From positions 822,569 through 886,568 of the forward strand of contig DDTQ01000011.1 of the NCBI GenBank assembly GCA_002344125.1: a stretch of DNA of 64,000 bases, in the 5' to 3' direction. Origin of the DNA: Ignavibacteria bacterium UBA2360. Lineage in GTDB: Bacteria > Bacteroidota > Ignavibacteria > Tepidaquicellales > OLB5. Positions 1-8,719 of this stretch are shown here, one piece after another. How positions within the stretch are numbered: position 1 is the first letter of the stretch; each line of letters opens with the position of its first letter. The translations under genes were made by a program, and so were the position numbers. Below the pieces are notes generated by a model. The model saw only the letters and a program-made list of their open reading frames with translations, was not told where the DNA came from and did no database searches.

Positions 1-1069
1 CGTGCCGGTATGCCCAAATAGTACCGAATGCCGGAACGTGATAGCCGGGTACATTGCCGGCGGCATTTATTGTTTTAACGGGCATTATTTTACATTTGTA
101 AGCCACTCCGGTGACCCCAAGATTGTTGTTTCCTAATGCCGCTGCTATACCGGCGCAGGCTGTGCCGTGATTGCCATCATCATCAGGGTTACCATCGTCA
201 TTTACAAAGTCATAACCGTTTACCAGCCTAAGATCAGGATGTGTTGTATCAACACCCGTATCAAGTATTGCAATAATTATGTTGCTGTCTCCCGTGGTAA
301 CATTCCATGCGCTGTCAACATCCATATCTGCGTCAGCAATTACGTTAGGCGGATTTGAAGGCACGTTATTGCCTGTATTTCGCAAAGCCCACTGCAATGG
401 AAAGAATGGATCGTTTACTTCATCGCAATGCGCATTTGTAAAATACAGGCTTGGTTCTGAATAATTCACATAACCGCTTTCATAATACTTATTGGCAGTT
501 TCCATCGCATTCATTTTAGAATTACCTGTAACCTTAGCTAAAAAGGTTTCACCACCGGAAACATCAATTTTCTGAATGATCTCTACACCAAAGCTGTGGT
601 TTATGTTTTCTATCTGCTGAAGCGAATATGAGGGCTTGAATTGCAGAATAAGATTGCTGTTTAATCCAAAAAATGTCTTTTCATCATTTCTGCCTAAAGG
701 CGAGTACGCAAATGAAGCATTTTCGAAGTTCTCATCAAGTTTGAGTCTGTTAATAAACTCAATATATTCTGATTCAGTGAGATTATTTTTGAGCCTGATG
801 AAGTTATCGTCATCTGTGTTTATTTGCGAGCGGATAAGATCTAATTGGGGGTAGCGGGAAAGTATATCAATTGCAGCGTTCTGCGATGTGCCTGTTTTGA
901 ATTTAAGGAATACCATATCGGTCCTTTCCTGCAGAAAGAACTTACTCCCCTGGAAATAGTAGTAGTTTAATATTCTGCCGCTGTTATTGCCGGAAACTCC
1001 GGGAAAAAATGTAAAGCCCAAAAAGATAATAACAGCCTGCAGGAAAAAATATATGAAGAATTTTTTCAA
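1..1069 (-). CDS. Secreted S8 subtilisin-like serine protease, N-terminal part
   Basis: The reverse strand reads without stops from a TTG at 1069 to the window edge, so the 3' end is missing. The first residues (LKKFFIYFFLQAVIIFLGF) form a signal peptide, then come about 230 residues of propeptide-like sequence. The subtilase catalytic Asp lies in DTGVDTTHPDL (Asp about 270) and the catalytic His in HGTACAGIAAA (His about 301). The Ser motif would be beyond position 1. Subtilases are exported endoproteases; in this lineage they often end in a T9SS sorting domain, which cannot be seen here. No ATG is available in frame near the signal peptide, hence the TTG start. Confidence 0.85.
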   Translation of the reverse strand, partial: MKKFFIYFFLQAVIIFLGFTFFPGVSGNNSGRILNYYYFQGSKFFLQERTDMVFLKFKTGTSQNAAIDILSRYPQLDLIRSQINTDDDNFIRLKNNLTESEYIEFINRLKLDENFENASFAYSPLGRNDEKTFFGLNSNLILQFKPSYSLQQIENINHSFGVEIIQKIDVSGGETFLAKVTGNSKMNAMETANKYYESGYVNYSEPSLYFTNAHCDEVNDPFFPLQWALRNTGNNVPSNPPNVIADADMDVDSAWNVTTGDSNIIIAILDTGVDTTHPDLRLVNGYDFVNDDGNPDDDGNHGTACAGIAAALGNNNLGVTGVAYKCKIMPVKTINAAGNVPGYHVPAFGTIWAYRH

Positions 1070-1142
1070 ACAAAAATAATTATATAGTTTATTTTAAGCT
1101 AAAACTGTAAATCTTTTCTGTTAAACTCTCAAAATTAGTTTT

Positions 1143-2438
1143 TCAGGAAAGCCTTTTCAGCGCGTTTCGTAAACTTTCAATTACTTTTTCAACTTCATCA
1201 AGTCTGCAGGTACCAACAGATAACCTGTACCAAGTGGAATCTTCAGAGTCGCCAAACGCTGAGAAAGGCACTATAGCTACGCGTGCTTCTTCAAGAAGGT
1301 ATTTTGTTACATCTTTGGTTGTTGCAAGCACAGTGCCATCGGATTTTTTCTTTCCGTGAAGACCGAATTGAACAGTCAAATATATTGCTGCCTGCGGAGC
1401 GATAGCATCTACATTAAAGCCTTCAGCTTTTAAGGCCATGAAGCCATCGTAAAATCCGTCAAGTCTGTCGTGTACTTCTTTTTTAAACCTGTTTAAGTAA
1501 TTTTCAACATCAGCTGTTCTTGAAAGATATCTGGCAGTCGCAACCTGTTCGGCTTTTGGAGCCCATGCGCCAAGGTGCGAAAGTATCGATTTCATTTTGC
1601 CAATTACGCGCGCGGGTCCAACCGACCATCCTACCCTTACACCTGTAGCTGCGAAAGCTTTTGAAAGTCCATCTATAAATATAGTATAGTTCTTCATTTC
1701 GGGCACAAGGCTTACAGGGTTAAAATGTTCGGTTTCTCCGTATGTCAACACCCAGTATATCTGGTCGTACATCAGGTAAACAGGTTTTTGATGCTCACTT
1801 CTGGAATGGTTTTCTTCAACGATCATTTCACATATTTCCGTGAGATCCTTTTTTGAAAAAGTTGTACCCGTTGGGTTCAACGGTGAACAAAGCGCTACCA
1901 ATGCGGCATCTTTAATATGTTCTTTCAGCTCCGCAGCCGTAGGCATAAAATGGTTTTCGGGTTTTGTGTTAATTTCAATTTTTTTTGCGTGTGAAAGGTG
2001 TGTATAATGATTGTTGTTCCATGAAGGCACAGGGAACAGCACTGTATCACCGGGCTGAACTAAAGTCTGGTATGTCGCATAGATCAGCGGACGTGCGCCA
2101 GCTGACATTAAAATTTCTGTCGCCGGATTGTAATCGATGCCTTCTTTATCTTTCAGGAATATTGAAACAGCCTTCCTTGTTTCAAGCATGCCATCAGCGG
2201 GAGGGTAGTTTGTTTCGTGTTCGGTGTATGCTTTTATTATTTCTTCTTCAAGCTCTGCGGGTATGGGGAAAACTTTAGGGTCAAAATCTCCGATCGTTAA
2301 ATTATAGATCTTTTCGCCCTGTTTTATTTTCTCGTTAATTTCTCCGGCAAGCTTAATTATTTCTGATGCGATCAATGTCTCTGCCATTTTAGAGACTTTA
2401 AGGGTCTTTTCCTTTACTTCTATTATTTCTGTATGCAT
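1143..2438 (-). CDS. PLP-dependent aminotransferase, class I/II
   Basis: This is a cytosolic fold-type I aminotransferase of the aspartate aminotransferase superfamily. Visible marks are the NPTG segment (SPLNPTGTTF), the Schiff-base lysine in DGLSKAFAATG (about Lys260 from this start), and the following GVRVGW that normally holds a phosphate-binding arginine. The length of 431 residues suits the family. An upstream in-frame ATG at 2468 exists, but the extra residues look non-homologous; ATG 2438 is preferred. A ridA gene lies just upstream on the same strand, which fits because RidA clears reactive imines made by PLP enzymes. The exact amino-acid substrate cannot be read from the sequence. 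Confidence 0.85.
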   Translation of the reverse strand: MHTEIIEVKEKTLKVSKMAETLIASEIIKLAGEINEKIKQGEKIYNLTIGDFDPKVFPIPAELEEEIIKAYTEHETNYPPADGMLETRKAVSIFLKDKEGIDYNPATEILMSAGARPLIYATYQTLVQPGDTVLFPVPSWNNNHYTHLSHAKKIEINTKPENHFMPTAAELKEHIKDAALVALCSPLNPTGTTFSKKDLTEICEMIVEENHSRSEHQKPVYLMYDQIYWVLTYGETEHFNPVSLVPEMKNYTIFIDGLSKAFAATGVRVGWSVGPARVIGKMKSILSHLGAWAPKAEQVATARYLSRTADVENYLNRFKKEVHDRLDGFYDGFMALKAEGFNVDAIAPQAAIYLTVQFGLHGKKKSDGTVLATTKDVTKYLLEEARVAIVPFSAFGDSEDSTWYRLSVGTCRLDEVEKVIESLRNALKRLS

Positions 2439-2547
2439 AGGATTATAATGTATGTTTGTGATATACAAACTTAACTAATTAAAACTTCATTGAAAATCCG
2501 AAAAAAAGGAATTATTTCTAATTTAAAGCCTGATTACGATAATTACA

Positions 2548-2940
2548 CTATATAGAAGCTATTAACTCAATTTCAACCAGTGCGTCTTTAGGCAGTCTTG
2601 CGACTTCAACAGTTGAGCGAGCAGGTTTTGATTCACCGAAATATTCGGAATACACTTCATTCATTGCGGCAAAATCGTTCATATCTTTAATAAAAACTGT
2701 AGTTTTTATTACTTTGCTTAGATCGCTGCCTGCTTCTGTAAGCAATGCTAACAGATTTTCCATTACTTGTTTGGATTGCTCTTTTATTCCGCCTGTAATA
2801 AAATTTCCGGTTCTGGGATCAATTGCTACCTGACCTGATGTGTAGAGCAGTTGGTGAGAACCCAAAGTTAACTTTACAGCTTGTGAATACGGTCCGATAG
2901 GTTCCGGTGCGTTGCCGGTATATATAGTATCTTTTTGCAT
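2548..2940 (-). CDS. ridA: RidA family imine deaminase
   Basis: RidA (YjgF/YER057c/UK114) hydrolyses 2-iminopropanoate and 2-iminobutanoate and so protects PLP enzymes. The protein from ATG 2940 is 130 residues, the usual size. It shows the N-terminal signature GNAPEPIGPYSQAV, the LYTSGQVAIDP strand, and the C-terminal KPARSTVEVARLP, whose arginine binds the substrate carboxylate in the family. A longer reading from 2982 adds 14 residues with no family counterpart. It is co-directional with the aminotransferase downstream, separated by about 110 bases. Confidence 0.92.
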   Translation of the reverse strand: MQKDTIYTGNAPEPIGPYSQAVKLTLGSHQLLYTSGQVAIDPRTGNFITGGIKEQSKQVMENLLALLTEAGSDLSKVIKTTVFIKDMNDFAAMNEVYSEYFGESKPARSTVEVARLPKDALVEIELIASI

Positions 2941-3005
2941 GGTGTGTGTGTTTAAGTTATTGTGATATACAAAATAAATCAATATTTATAAAAAAAGCAA
3001 CTCAC

Positions 3006-3080
3006 TGACAAAATATCCTAAGAAATGTAAATTCTTTCATTAATATGGAAAATTCGCTTATTTCAATGTACATTTTGTCA
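3006..3080. promoter_or_regulatory. Inverted repeat pair upstream of the sigma-54-type promoter
   Basis: TGACAAAAT (3006-3014) recurs as its exact reverse complement ATTTTGTCA (3072-3080), and an 8-base palindrome ATGTACAT overlaps the second arm (3066-3073). The pair sits about 50 to 130 bases upstream of the sigma-54-type promoter, where enhancer-binding proteins normally bind. That role is inferred only from position and symmetry. Confidence 0.3.
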
Positions 3081-3131
3081 AAGGCCAAGTAGCCAAAAAC
3101 AGCAAAAAACAGATTTAAACGCAAAAAAAGT

Positions 3132-3149
3132 TTGGCACGGCTATTGTAT
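3132..3149 (+). promoter_or_regulatory. Sigma-54-type promoter for hsp20
   Basis: TTGGCACGGCTATTGTAT matches the sigma-54 consensus TTGGCACG-N4-TTGCW, with one departure (TTGTA in place of TTGCA) and correct spacing between the GG and TG elements. It ends 56 bases before the hsp20 start codon. Sigma-54 promoters need an activator ATPase, so this predicts activator-dependent heat-shock control of the small chaperone. Confidence 0.7.
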
Positions 3150-3205
3150 ATGTAATGTATGTCAATCAAAAAATGATAATAAAAATATAAAAGGAGATTT
3201 TAAAA

Positions 3206-3661
3206 ATGACATTAGTAAAATTCAGACCCGCATCAGAGCTTTCAAACATCGATAAGAAAATTAAAAAATTCTTTGAAGATTTTGATTCACCTTTTAACGG
3301 TGAGTGGGGCATTAAGCCTTTCGGCGGAAATGCATTTACACCCAGGGTTGATGTTACTGAAGATAATGAAAATTTATATGTTCATGCAGAAGTACCCGGT
3401 GTTGATAAGAATGATATTAAGATCAACCTTGTAGGCGATGTTTTAACTATCAGCGGCGAAAAGAAATCAGAACAGAAAGATGAAAAGAAAAATTACTACA
3501 GGATCGAAAGAAACTACGGCGCGTTTTCAAGAAGCTTCACGCTTCCCGCGGAAGTAATTTATGATAAAATTTCAGCTGAGTATAAAGAAGGTGTTCTGAA
3601 TATAACTCTGCCAAAAACTGAAGAAGCAAAGATCGTTGAAAAACAGATCGATATAAAATAA
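3206..3661 (+). CDS. Small heat-shock protein, Hsp20/alpha-crystallin family
   Basis: This is an ATP-independent holdase chaperone of 151 residues. The alpha-crystallin domain runs from about residue 45 to 140 (TPRVDVTEDNENLYVHAEVPGV, then the conserved YKEGVLNITLPK near the end). The last residues QIDIK give the C-terminal I-x-I motif used for oligomer assembly. AGGAG at 3192-3196 gives an unusually clear ribosome binding site for ATG 3206. A sigma-54-type promoter lies upstream and an intrinsic terminator downstream, so it is probably its own transcription unit. DnaK follows 1 kb later. Confidence 0.93.
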   Translation: MTLVKFRPASELSNIDKKIKKFFEDFDSPFNGEWGIKPFGGNAFTPRVDVTEDNENLYVHAEVPGVDKNDIKINLVGDVLTISGEKKSEQKDEKKNYYRIERNYGAFSRSFTLPAEVIYDKISAEYKEGVLNITLPKTEEAKIVEKQIDIK

Positions 3662-3747
3662 ATGGCTTCTTAAAAAAATTGTTTCATAGTTAGTTTTTGT
3701 TTGGTTAATTGATGTAAATAAAGCAGATTCTTGCTTTGGTATTAACA

Positions 3748-3780
3748 AGCGCCGGAGTTGATGGTCCTCCGGCGCTGATT
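3748..3780 (+). terminator. Intrinsic terminator after hsp20
   Basis: AGCGCCGGAG (3748-3757) pairs perfectly with CTCCGGCGCT (3767-3776) over a 9-base loop. This GC-rich 10-bp stem is followed by GATTTTAT. Confidence 0.75.
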
Positions 3781-3813
3781 TTATGAAAGAGGTTCATTTT
3801 TAAGGAAAATTCA

Positions 3814-4257
3814 TTGAAAAATAATTTAAGTACAGTTCTCAAAAAACAAGGTTATCATAAAATTTTCCTTAGAAATAACGGGGCCGGTCACTTTAAGTTA
3901 AACATTAAAGTTAACGGTACAACCGGAAATTTCATACTGGATACAGGGGCTTCGCACACTGTTGTTGATGAAGCTGCATCAGGGAAGTTTTCGCTGAAAT
4001 TCAGCAATAAAGCATCAAAAGATGCCGGAGGACTCGGGAATTCAGCTTTGAAGACCAGGAAGAGCACCGGCAATATGATAGACTTGAAAGGATTTCAGAT
4101 CAAAAAAGCCGCTCTGATAGCAATTGATCTTTCTCACGTAAACAATACATTGAAAAAAGGAGGATCGGGAAGAATTGATGATGTAATAGGTTCAGATATA
4201 CTTAAGAAACACAAAGCCCTGATCGATTACTCTGAAAAAGCTTTGTATCTCAAGTAG
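3814..4257 (+). CDS. Retropepsin-like aspartic protease domain protein
   Basis: The 147-residue protein carries one clan AA aspartic protease motif, FILDTGASHTVV, with catalytic Asp about residue 43, and a second family segment DDVIGSDILKKHKALIDY near the end. Stand-alone bacterial retropepsin-like proteins work as homodimers; the substrate here is unknown. No signal peptide or membrane segment is visible, which suggests a cytosolic protein. The start is a TTG at 3814 preceded by AAGGA at 3802. The next gene starts 4 bases after its stop, so the two are probably co-transcribed. Confidence 0.75.
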   Translation: MKNNLSTVLKKQGYHKIFLRNNGAGHFKLNIKVNGTTGNFILDTGASHTVVDEAASGKFSLKFSNKASKDAGGLGNSALKTRKSTGNMIDLKGFQIKKAALIAIDLSHVNNTLKKGGSGRIDDVIGSDILKKHKALIDYSEKALYLK

Positions 4258-4261
4258 TCAT

Positions 4262-4660
4262 ATGTTCAGAAAAGACTACATAATGCGGATGATCGAGGAT
4301 TTTATCAAAGCGATGGCTAAGATCATCATGATGCGGGAACAAAAAAGTTACACTGATGCGAGAACAGAGCTTGACGGACTGAGTAAACTTGTCACCGGAT
4401 TCGGGGTTGAGCATTTAATATCATTGGGTGCACCGGGAATCAAATATGTTTTTTCTCAAAATAAGGAATCAGAAGCTGAAAAAATTTATTGCTCCGCAAG
4501 AATATTAAAAGAAGAAGGTTTGATACTGAAGTCACAAGGGAAAACAGAGGACAGTTTAAAAAGTTTGGAAATTTCAAAAGAGCTTTTTAAATTGGCTTCT
4601 CAAATGGAGATCCCCGAAAAAAATGAAGCATTAAAAGAGTTTGAAGAATTAAGTAAATAA
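4262..4660 (+). CDS. DUF6483-like small helical protein
   Basis: This is a 132-residue, apparently all-helical cytosolic protein starting MFRKDYIMRMIEDFIKAMAKII, which resembles the start of DUF6483 proteins. The C-terminal half (SARILKEEGLILKSQGKTEDSLKSLE) looks like one TPR-type helix pair. Function is unknown. It lies 4 bases after the retropepsin-like gene and 77 bases before dnaK, so co-expression with the chaperone region is possible. The DUF assignment rests on remembered similarity only. Confidence 0.6.
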   Translation: MFRKDYIMRMIEDFIKAMAKIIMMREQKSYTDARTELDGLSKLVTGFGVEHLISLGAPGIKYVFSQNKESEAEKIYCSARILKEEGLILKSQGKTEDSLKSLEISKELFKLASQMEIPEKNEALKEFEELSK

Positions 4661-4737
4661 AGAGTTTTAATAAATATAAAATGATGCGGTTACTTATGAT
4701 TGATCGTATCTAAATAAAAAAAGAAAGAATAAAAACT

Positions 4738-6675
4738 ATGGGAAAAATTATCGGAATCGATTTAGGAACGACAAACTCGGTAGTTGCCGTAATGGAAGGC
4801 AATGACCCGGTTGTAATACCTAATGCGGAAGGGCACAGGACTACACCTTCTGTTGTTGCTTTAACCAAAGGCGGCGAGCGCCTTGTGGGACAGGCGGCAA
4901 AGAGGCAGTCAGTTACAAATCCGCAGAACACAGTATCATCCATAAAGAGATTTATGGGCAGAAGGTACAATGAAGTAACAGATGAGATCTCAAAAGTATC
5001 ATACAAAGTTGTAAAAGGCGAGAATGATACTGCAAGAGTTGAGATCGGCGACAGGGTTTATTCACCACCCGAAATTTCAGCAATGGTACTTCAGAAAATG
5101 AAACAAACCGCAGAAGACTATCTGGGTCAAAAGGTAACCGAAGCTGTTATCACAGTGCCGGCTTACTTTAATGACGCACAGAGACAGGCTACTACTGATG
5201 CAGGTAAAATTGCAGGGCTTGAAGTGAAAAGAATTATCAACGAGCCAACTGCTGCAGCGCTTGCATACGGACTTGATAAAAAGAAAAAAGATGAAAAAGT
5301 AGCTGTATATGATCTTGGCGGCGGTACATTTGATATTTCCATTCTGGAATTATATGATATCGAAGGTACAGGCAACTTCCAGGTTAAATCAACCAACGGT
5401 GATACTCACTTAGGCGGTGATGATTTTGACCAGAGACTTATGGACTATCTTGCAGAAGAATTCCAGAAGCTCGAAGGCATTGACCTGAGAAAAGACCCGA
5501 TGGCTTTACAGAGATTAAAAGTTGAAGCTGAAAGAGTTAAATGCGACCTTTCAAGCCAGACACAGGCTGATGTGAAACTTCCGTACATTACCGCAATTGA
5601 CGGTGTGCCAAAACACATTGATATGACAGTAACACGCGCTAAGTTTGAACAGCTTGTTGATGACCTTATCCAGAGAACAATGGAACCATGCAAAAAAGCA
5701 CTGGCTGATTCAGGATTTTCAGTTGACCAGATTGACGAAGTAATTTTAGTCGGTGGTTCAACCAGGATCCCCAAAGTTCAGGAAGCAGTTAAGAACTTCT
5801 TCAAAAAAGAACCGCATAAAGGCGTTAACCCCGATGAAGTTGTCGCAATAGGCGCAGCTATACAGGGCGGCGTTTTAACCGGTGATGTTAAAGATGTATT
5901 GCTGCTTGATGTTACACCGCTTTCACTTGGAATTGAAACACTTGGCGGAGTTATGACAAAAATGATAGATGCCAACACTACAATTCCTACAAAGAAAACT
6001 GAAGTATATTCAACAGCATCAGATAACCAGCCTTCAGTCGAAATTCATATACTGCAGGGTGAGCGTCCGATGGCAAATGATAACAGAACAATTGGCCGAT
6101 TCCATTTAGACGGAATTCCGCCAGCACCGCGCGGCATACCGCAGGTAGAAGTTACATTTGATATTGACGCAAACGGAATACTTCACGTAAGCGCGAAGGA
6201 TAAAGCTTCCGGAAAAGAGCAATCAATTAAAATAACTCACTCCAGCGGTTTAAGCGATGCTGAAGTTGAAAAGATGAGAAAAGACGCTAAGGAGCACGAA
6301 GGCGAAGATAAGAGAAAACGCGAAGAAGTTGATACAAAGAACCATGCTGATAGTTTGATCTTCCAGACTGAAAAACAGATGAAGGAATTCGGCGAAAAGC
6401 TTACACCTGATATGAAAGGCAAGCTTGACGCGGCACTTGGCAGACTTAAAGAAGCTGCAAAGGGAACGAATACCGATGAAATAAAATCAGCCACCGAAGC
6501 ATTAAACGCGGCATGGAATGAAGCATCAACCCAGATGTACAGCCAGGCAACCGGCGCGCCGGGTGCAGGCAATGAGCAGCAGGCAAATCCTAATGCCGGC
6601 GCAGAAGGCCAGCAGCCTGATGACAAAAAGGTTGAAAACGCTGACTTCGAAGTAGTAGATGATGAGAAAAAATAA
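4738..6675 (+). CDS. dnaK: Molecular chaperone DnaK (Hsp70)
   Basis: DnaK is the ATP-driven cytosolic chaperone working with DnaJ and GrpE. The 645 residues are full length. The actin-fold ATPase signatures are all present: GIDLGTTNSVVAVMEG at the start, the DLGGGTFD phosphate-2 loop at about 190, and VILVGGSTRIPKVQ at about 340. The hydrophobic linker DVLLLDVTPLSLGIET leads into the substrate-binding domain and helical lid. The C-terminus is a Gly/Ala/Gln-rich tail ending EVVDDEKK. Neither dnaJ nor grpE is adjacent, and no CIRCE element was found upstream. Confidence 0.98.
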   Translation: MGKIIGIDLGTTNSVVAVMEGNDPVVIPNAEGHRTTPSVVALTKGGERLVGQAAKRQSVTNPQNTVSSIKRFMGRRYNEVTDEISKVSYKVVKGENDTARVEIGDRVYSPPEISAMVLQKMKQTAEDYLGQKVTEAVITVPAYFNDAQRQATTDAGKIAGLEVKRIINEPTAAALAYGLDKKKKDEKVAVYDLGGGTFDISILELYDIEGTGNFQVKSTNGDTHLGGDDFDQRLMDYLAEEFQKLEGIDLRKDPMALQRLKVEAERVKCDLSSQTQADVKLPYITAIDGVPKHIDMTVTRAKFEQLVDDLIQRTMEPCKKALADSGFSVDQIDEVILVGGSTRIPKVQEAVKNFFKKEPHKGVNPDEVVAIGAAIQGGVLTGDVKDVLLLDVTPLSLGIETLGGVMTKMIDANTTIPTKKTEVYSTASDNQPSVEIHILQGERPMANDNRTIGRFHLDGIPPAPRGIPQVEVTFDIDANGILHVSAKDKASGKEQSIKITHSSGLSDAEVEKMRKDAKEHEGEDKRKREEVDTKNHADSLIFQTEKQMKEFGEKLTPDMKGKLDAALGRLKEAAKGTNTDEIKSATEALNAAWNEASTQMYSQATGAPGAGNEQQANPNAGAEGQQPDDKKVENADFEVVDDEKK

Positions 6676-6677
6676 AT

Positions 6678-6709
6678 ACGTGAAACGTGAAATGTCAAAC
6701 GTGAAACGT
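6678..6709. repeat. GTGAAACGT-type short repeat, copy 1
   Basis: Directly after the dnaK stop lies a run of tandem GTGAAACGT-like units (ACGTGAAACGTGAAATG, then TCAAACGTGAAACG). A near-identical run follows the stop of the lipoprotein gene at 10329-10358. This suggests a dispersed intergenic repeat. Confidence 0.6.
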
Positions 6710-6773
6710 AATAGAATTAAATCATTGTAGTACCCATAGCTTTAATATCATATATTCTCCATTAAAGCAAAAT

Positions 6774-6804
6774 AAGCCATCCTGAATTTTGGGATGGCTT
6801 TTTT
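6774..6804 (+). terminator. Intrinsic terminator after dnaK
   Basis: AAGCCATCC (6774-6782) pairs with GGATGGCTT (6792-6800) and is followed by TTTT. Confidence 0.85.
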
Positions 6805-6892
6805 ATTAGTACAAATTGTTCTCATTAATTTCAATTTTTAATTCAAACATTAATCGGTATTTTCAAACTTCAGAAAATAAAAATGCTGATTT

Positions 6893-7609
6893 TTGATCAA
6901 GAAACTAAATAAATTTATAAAAGTTTTCGGAAACAGTTCGTACCGCAAAGCTGCCTTAAACGGGGCAGCGGCTGGTATTGAGCATGAAACAGTACTGAAA
7001 ACACTGCAATGTAACACGATCATTGATGTTGGCGCCAACAAAGGGCAATTTGCCCTGGCTGCAAGAAAATGTTTTCCGAATGCCAGAATTTATTCATTTG
7101 AACCGCTTTCTCATCCTGCAGAAATATTCAGTAAAGTGTTTGATGGTGATAATAATACAAAACTTTTTCCGTTTGCCATAAGCGATGAAACAGGAGAAGC
7201 TGAAATTCACATATCCCACCGCGAAGATTCTTCATCGCTGCTGCCAATCGGCGAAAAGCAGAATGAAATGTTCCCCGGTACATACGAAGTTGGAGTTGAG
7301 AAGATCACCATGAAGAAGCTGAGTGATGCCCTTTCTGTTTCTGATCTGAATAGCCCCGTACTTATGAAAATTGACGTTCAGGGTTTTGAGCTGAGCGTAT
7401 TAAAGGGCAGCACAGAACTTTTCAGCTGTATGAAATATATATATTCCGAGTGTTCTTACATTGAGCTTTATAGGGGTCAGGCGCTTTTCCCTGAAATTTC
7501 TGAGTTTCTTGCAAAGTATGGTTTTAAAAAAACCGGCGAGTTTAATACAAGCTTCGATGAATCAGGTAAACCTGTTCAAAGTGATTTCCTGTTCGAAAAT
7601 TTAAGTTAA
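6893..7609 (+). CDS. FkbM family SAM-dependent methyltransferase
   Basis: The 238-residue protein has the SAM-binding motif TIIDVGANKGQFALAA (about residues 43-58) and the FkbM hallmark VLMKIDVQGFELSVLKG (about residue 160). FkbM enzymes usually O-methylate sugars or secondary metabolites; the substrate is not evident. The start is a TTG at 6893, since the nearby ATG at 6883 opens a short out-of-frame reading. It follows the dnaK terminator and precedes a secreted hydrolase by 24 bases. Confidence 0.82.
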   Translation: MIKKLNKFIKVFGNSSYRKAALNGAAAGIEHETVLKTLQCNTIIDVGANKGQFALAARKCFPNARIYSFEPLSHPAEIFSKVFDGDNNTKLFPFAISDETGEAEIHISHREDSSSLLPIGEKQNEMFPGTYEVGVEKITMKKLSDALSVSDLNSPVLMKIDVQGFELSVLKGSTELFSCMKYIYSECSYIELYRGQALFPEISEFLAKYGFKKTGEFNTSFDESGKPVQSDFLFENLS

Positions 7610-7633
7610 CATTTCATAAATAAATACTTCAAA

Positions 7634-8716
7634 ATGAAAAAGATCATTTTAATGACCGTGGCAGTGTTATTCCTGATAATTAGTCCTGCATATTCACAGG
7701 ATTACAGTAAGCTTACAGCTTTCGTGGAGCGTTATTCTGATTCAATGCTAACAACTGCACTGCAGCCGGGTATGATAATCAGCATTACAAAAGGGAATGA
7801 AGTAATTTATGAAAGATCCAAAGGGCTGGCTAATATTGATACCAAAGCACCCATGGTTACTGATTTCCGTTTCAGGATAGGAAGTCTGACCAAAACTTTT
7901 ACATGCACTGTCCTGCTTCAGCTGGTAGATGAAAAAAAGCTGACGCTTGATGAATCAATTGATAAATACTTTCCGGATCTTCCAAATGCAAAAAATATCA
8001 CAGTCAGAATGCTTGGTGATATGACAAGCGGTCTGTATAACTACAGCGAAGCCAAAGAGTTTGATGACTCAATGAAGGCTCATCCCAAAAAACTATGGAA
8101 GCCTTCGGAGTTGGTGGAAGTATCGGTTCGCAACGGAACATATTTTGAGCCCGGCAAAGGCTGGCATTACAGCAATACCAATACTACGCTTATCGGTATG
8201 ATAATTGAAAAATTAACTGGTAATACATTGCCTAATGAGATAAAAACGCGTATTACCGATAAGCTCGGAATGAAGAATACCGATTTCCCCGAAGTACCTG
8301 AAATATGGGGCTCACATCCCGAAGGTTACGGTGAAGATGATGGTTCATGGGTTTATCCGCTGGTGGATGTTACCACAAAATATAACCCAAGCTGGGGCTG
8401 GGCTGCCGGTGCAATGGTATCAACCATTGAAGATCTTCAGATCTATCTGAAAGCTTTGGCTGAAGGCACAATGATTAGCAAAGAACTTATGGCTGAAAGA
8501 ATGAAACCTGGACTCGAACGGGACGGGCTGAAATATTGCTTTGGTATGTTTATTATAGGTGATATGTACATAGGTCATAATGGTTCTTATCCTGGATTCC
8601 ACAATATTTCAGTGCATTCACCCAAAACCGGAATTACAGCGATTATCTTTTATAACACACAGTCAAACCGCTCACCTGATGACTTTTTGAAGGCGATATT
8701 GCCAATGATAGAGTAG
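7634..8716 (+). CDS. Exported serine hydrolase, beta-lactamase class C / PBP-like family
   Basis: The 360-residue protein begins with a signal peptide (MKKIILMTVAVLFLIISPAYSQ). It has the three active-site motifs of the family: SLTK (nucleophile Ser84, Lys87), YSN (Tyr179) and HNG (His315, in place of KTG). Members include D-aminopeptidases, esterases and beta-lactamases, and the HNG box is common in the esterase/peptidase side. Location is periplasmic or outer. The next gene starts 3 bases after the stop, so translation is probably linked. Confidence 0.85.
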   Translation: MKKIILMTVAVLFLIISPAYSQDYSKLTAFVERYSDSMLTTALQPGMIISITKGNEVIYERSKGLANIDTKAPMVTDFRFRIGSLTKTFTCTVLLQLVDEKKLTLDESIDKYFPDLPNAKNITVRMLGDMTSGLYNYSEAKEFDDSMKAHPKKLWKPSELVEVSVRNGTYFEPGKGWHYSNTNTTLIGMIIEKLTGNTLPNEIKTRITDKLGMKNTDFPEVPEIWGSHPEGYGEDDGSWVYPLVDVTTKYNPSWGWAAGAMVSTIEDLQIYLKALAEGTMISKELMAERMKPGLERDGLKYCFGMFIIGDMYIGHNGSYPGFHNISVHSPKTGITAIIFYNTQSNRSPDDFLKAILPMIE

Positions 8717-8719
8717 CAC

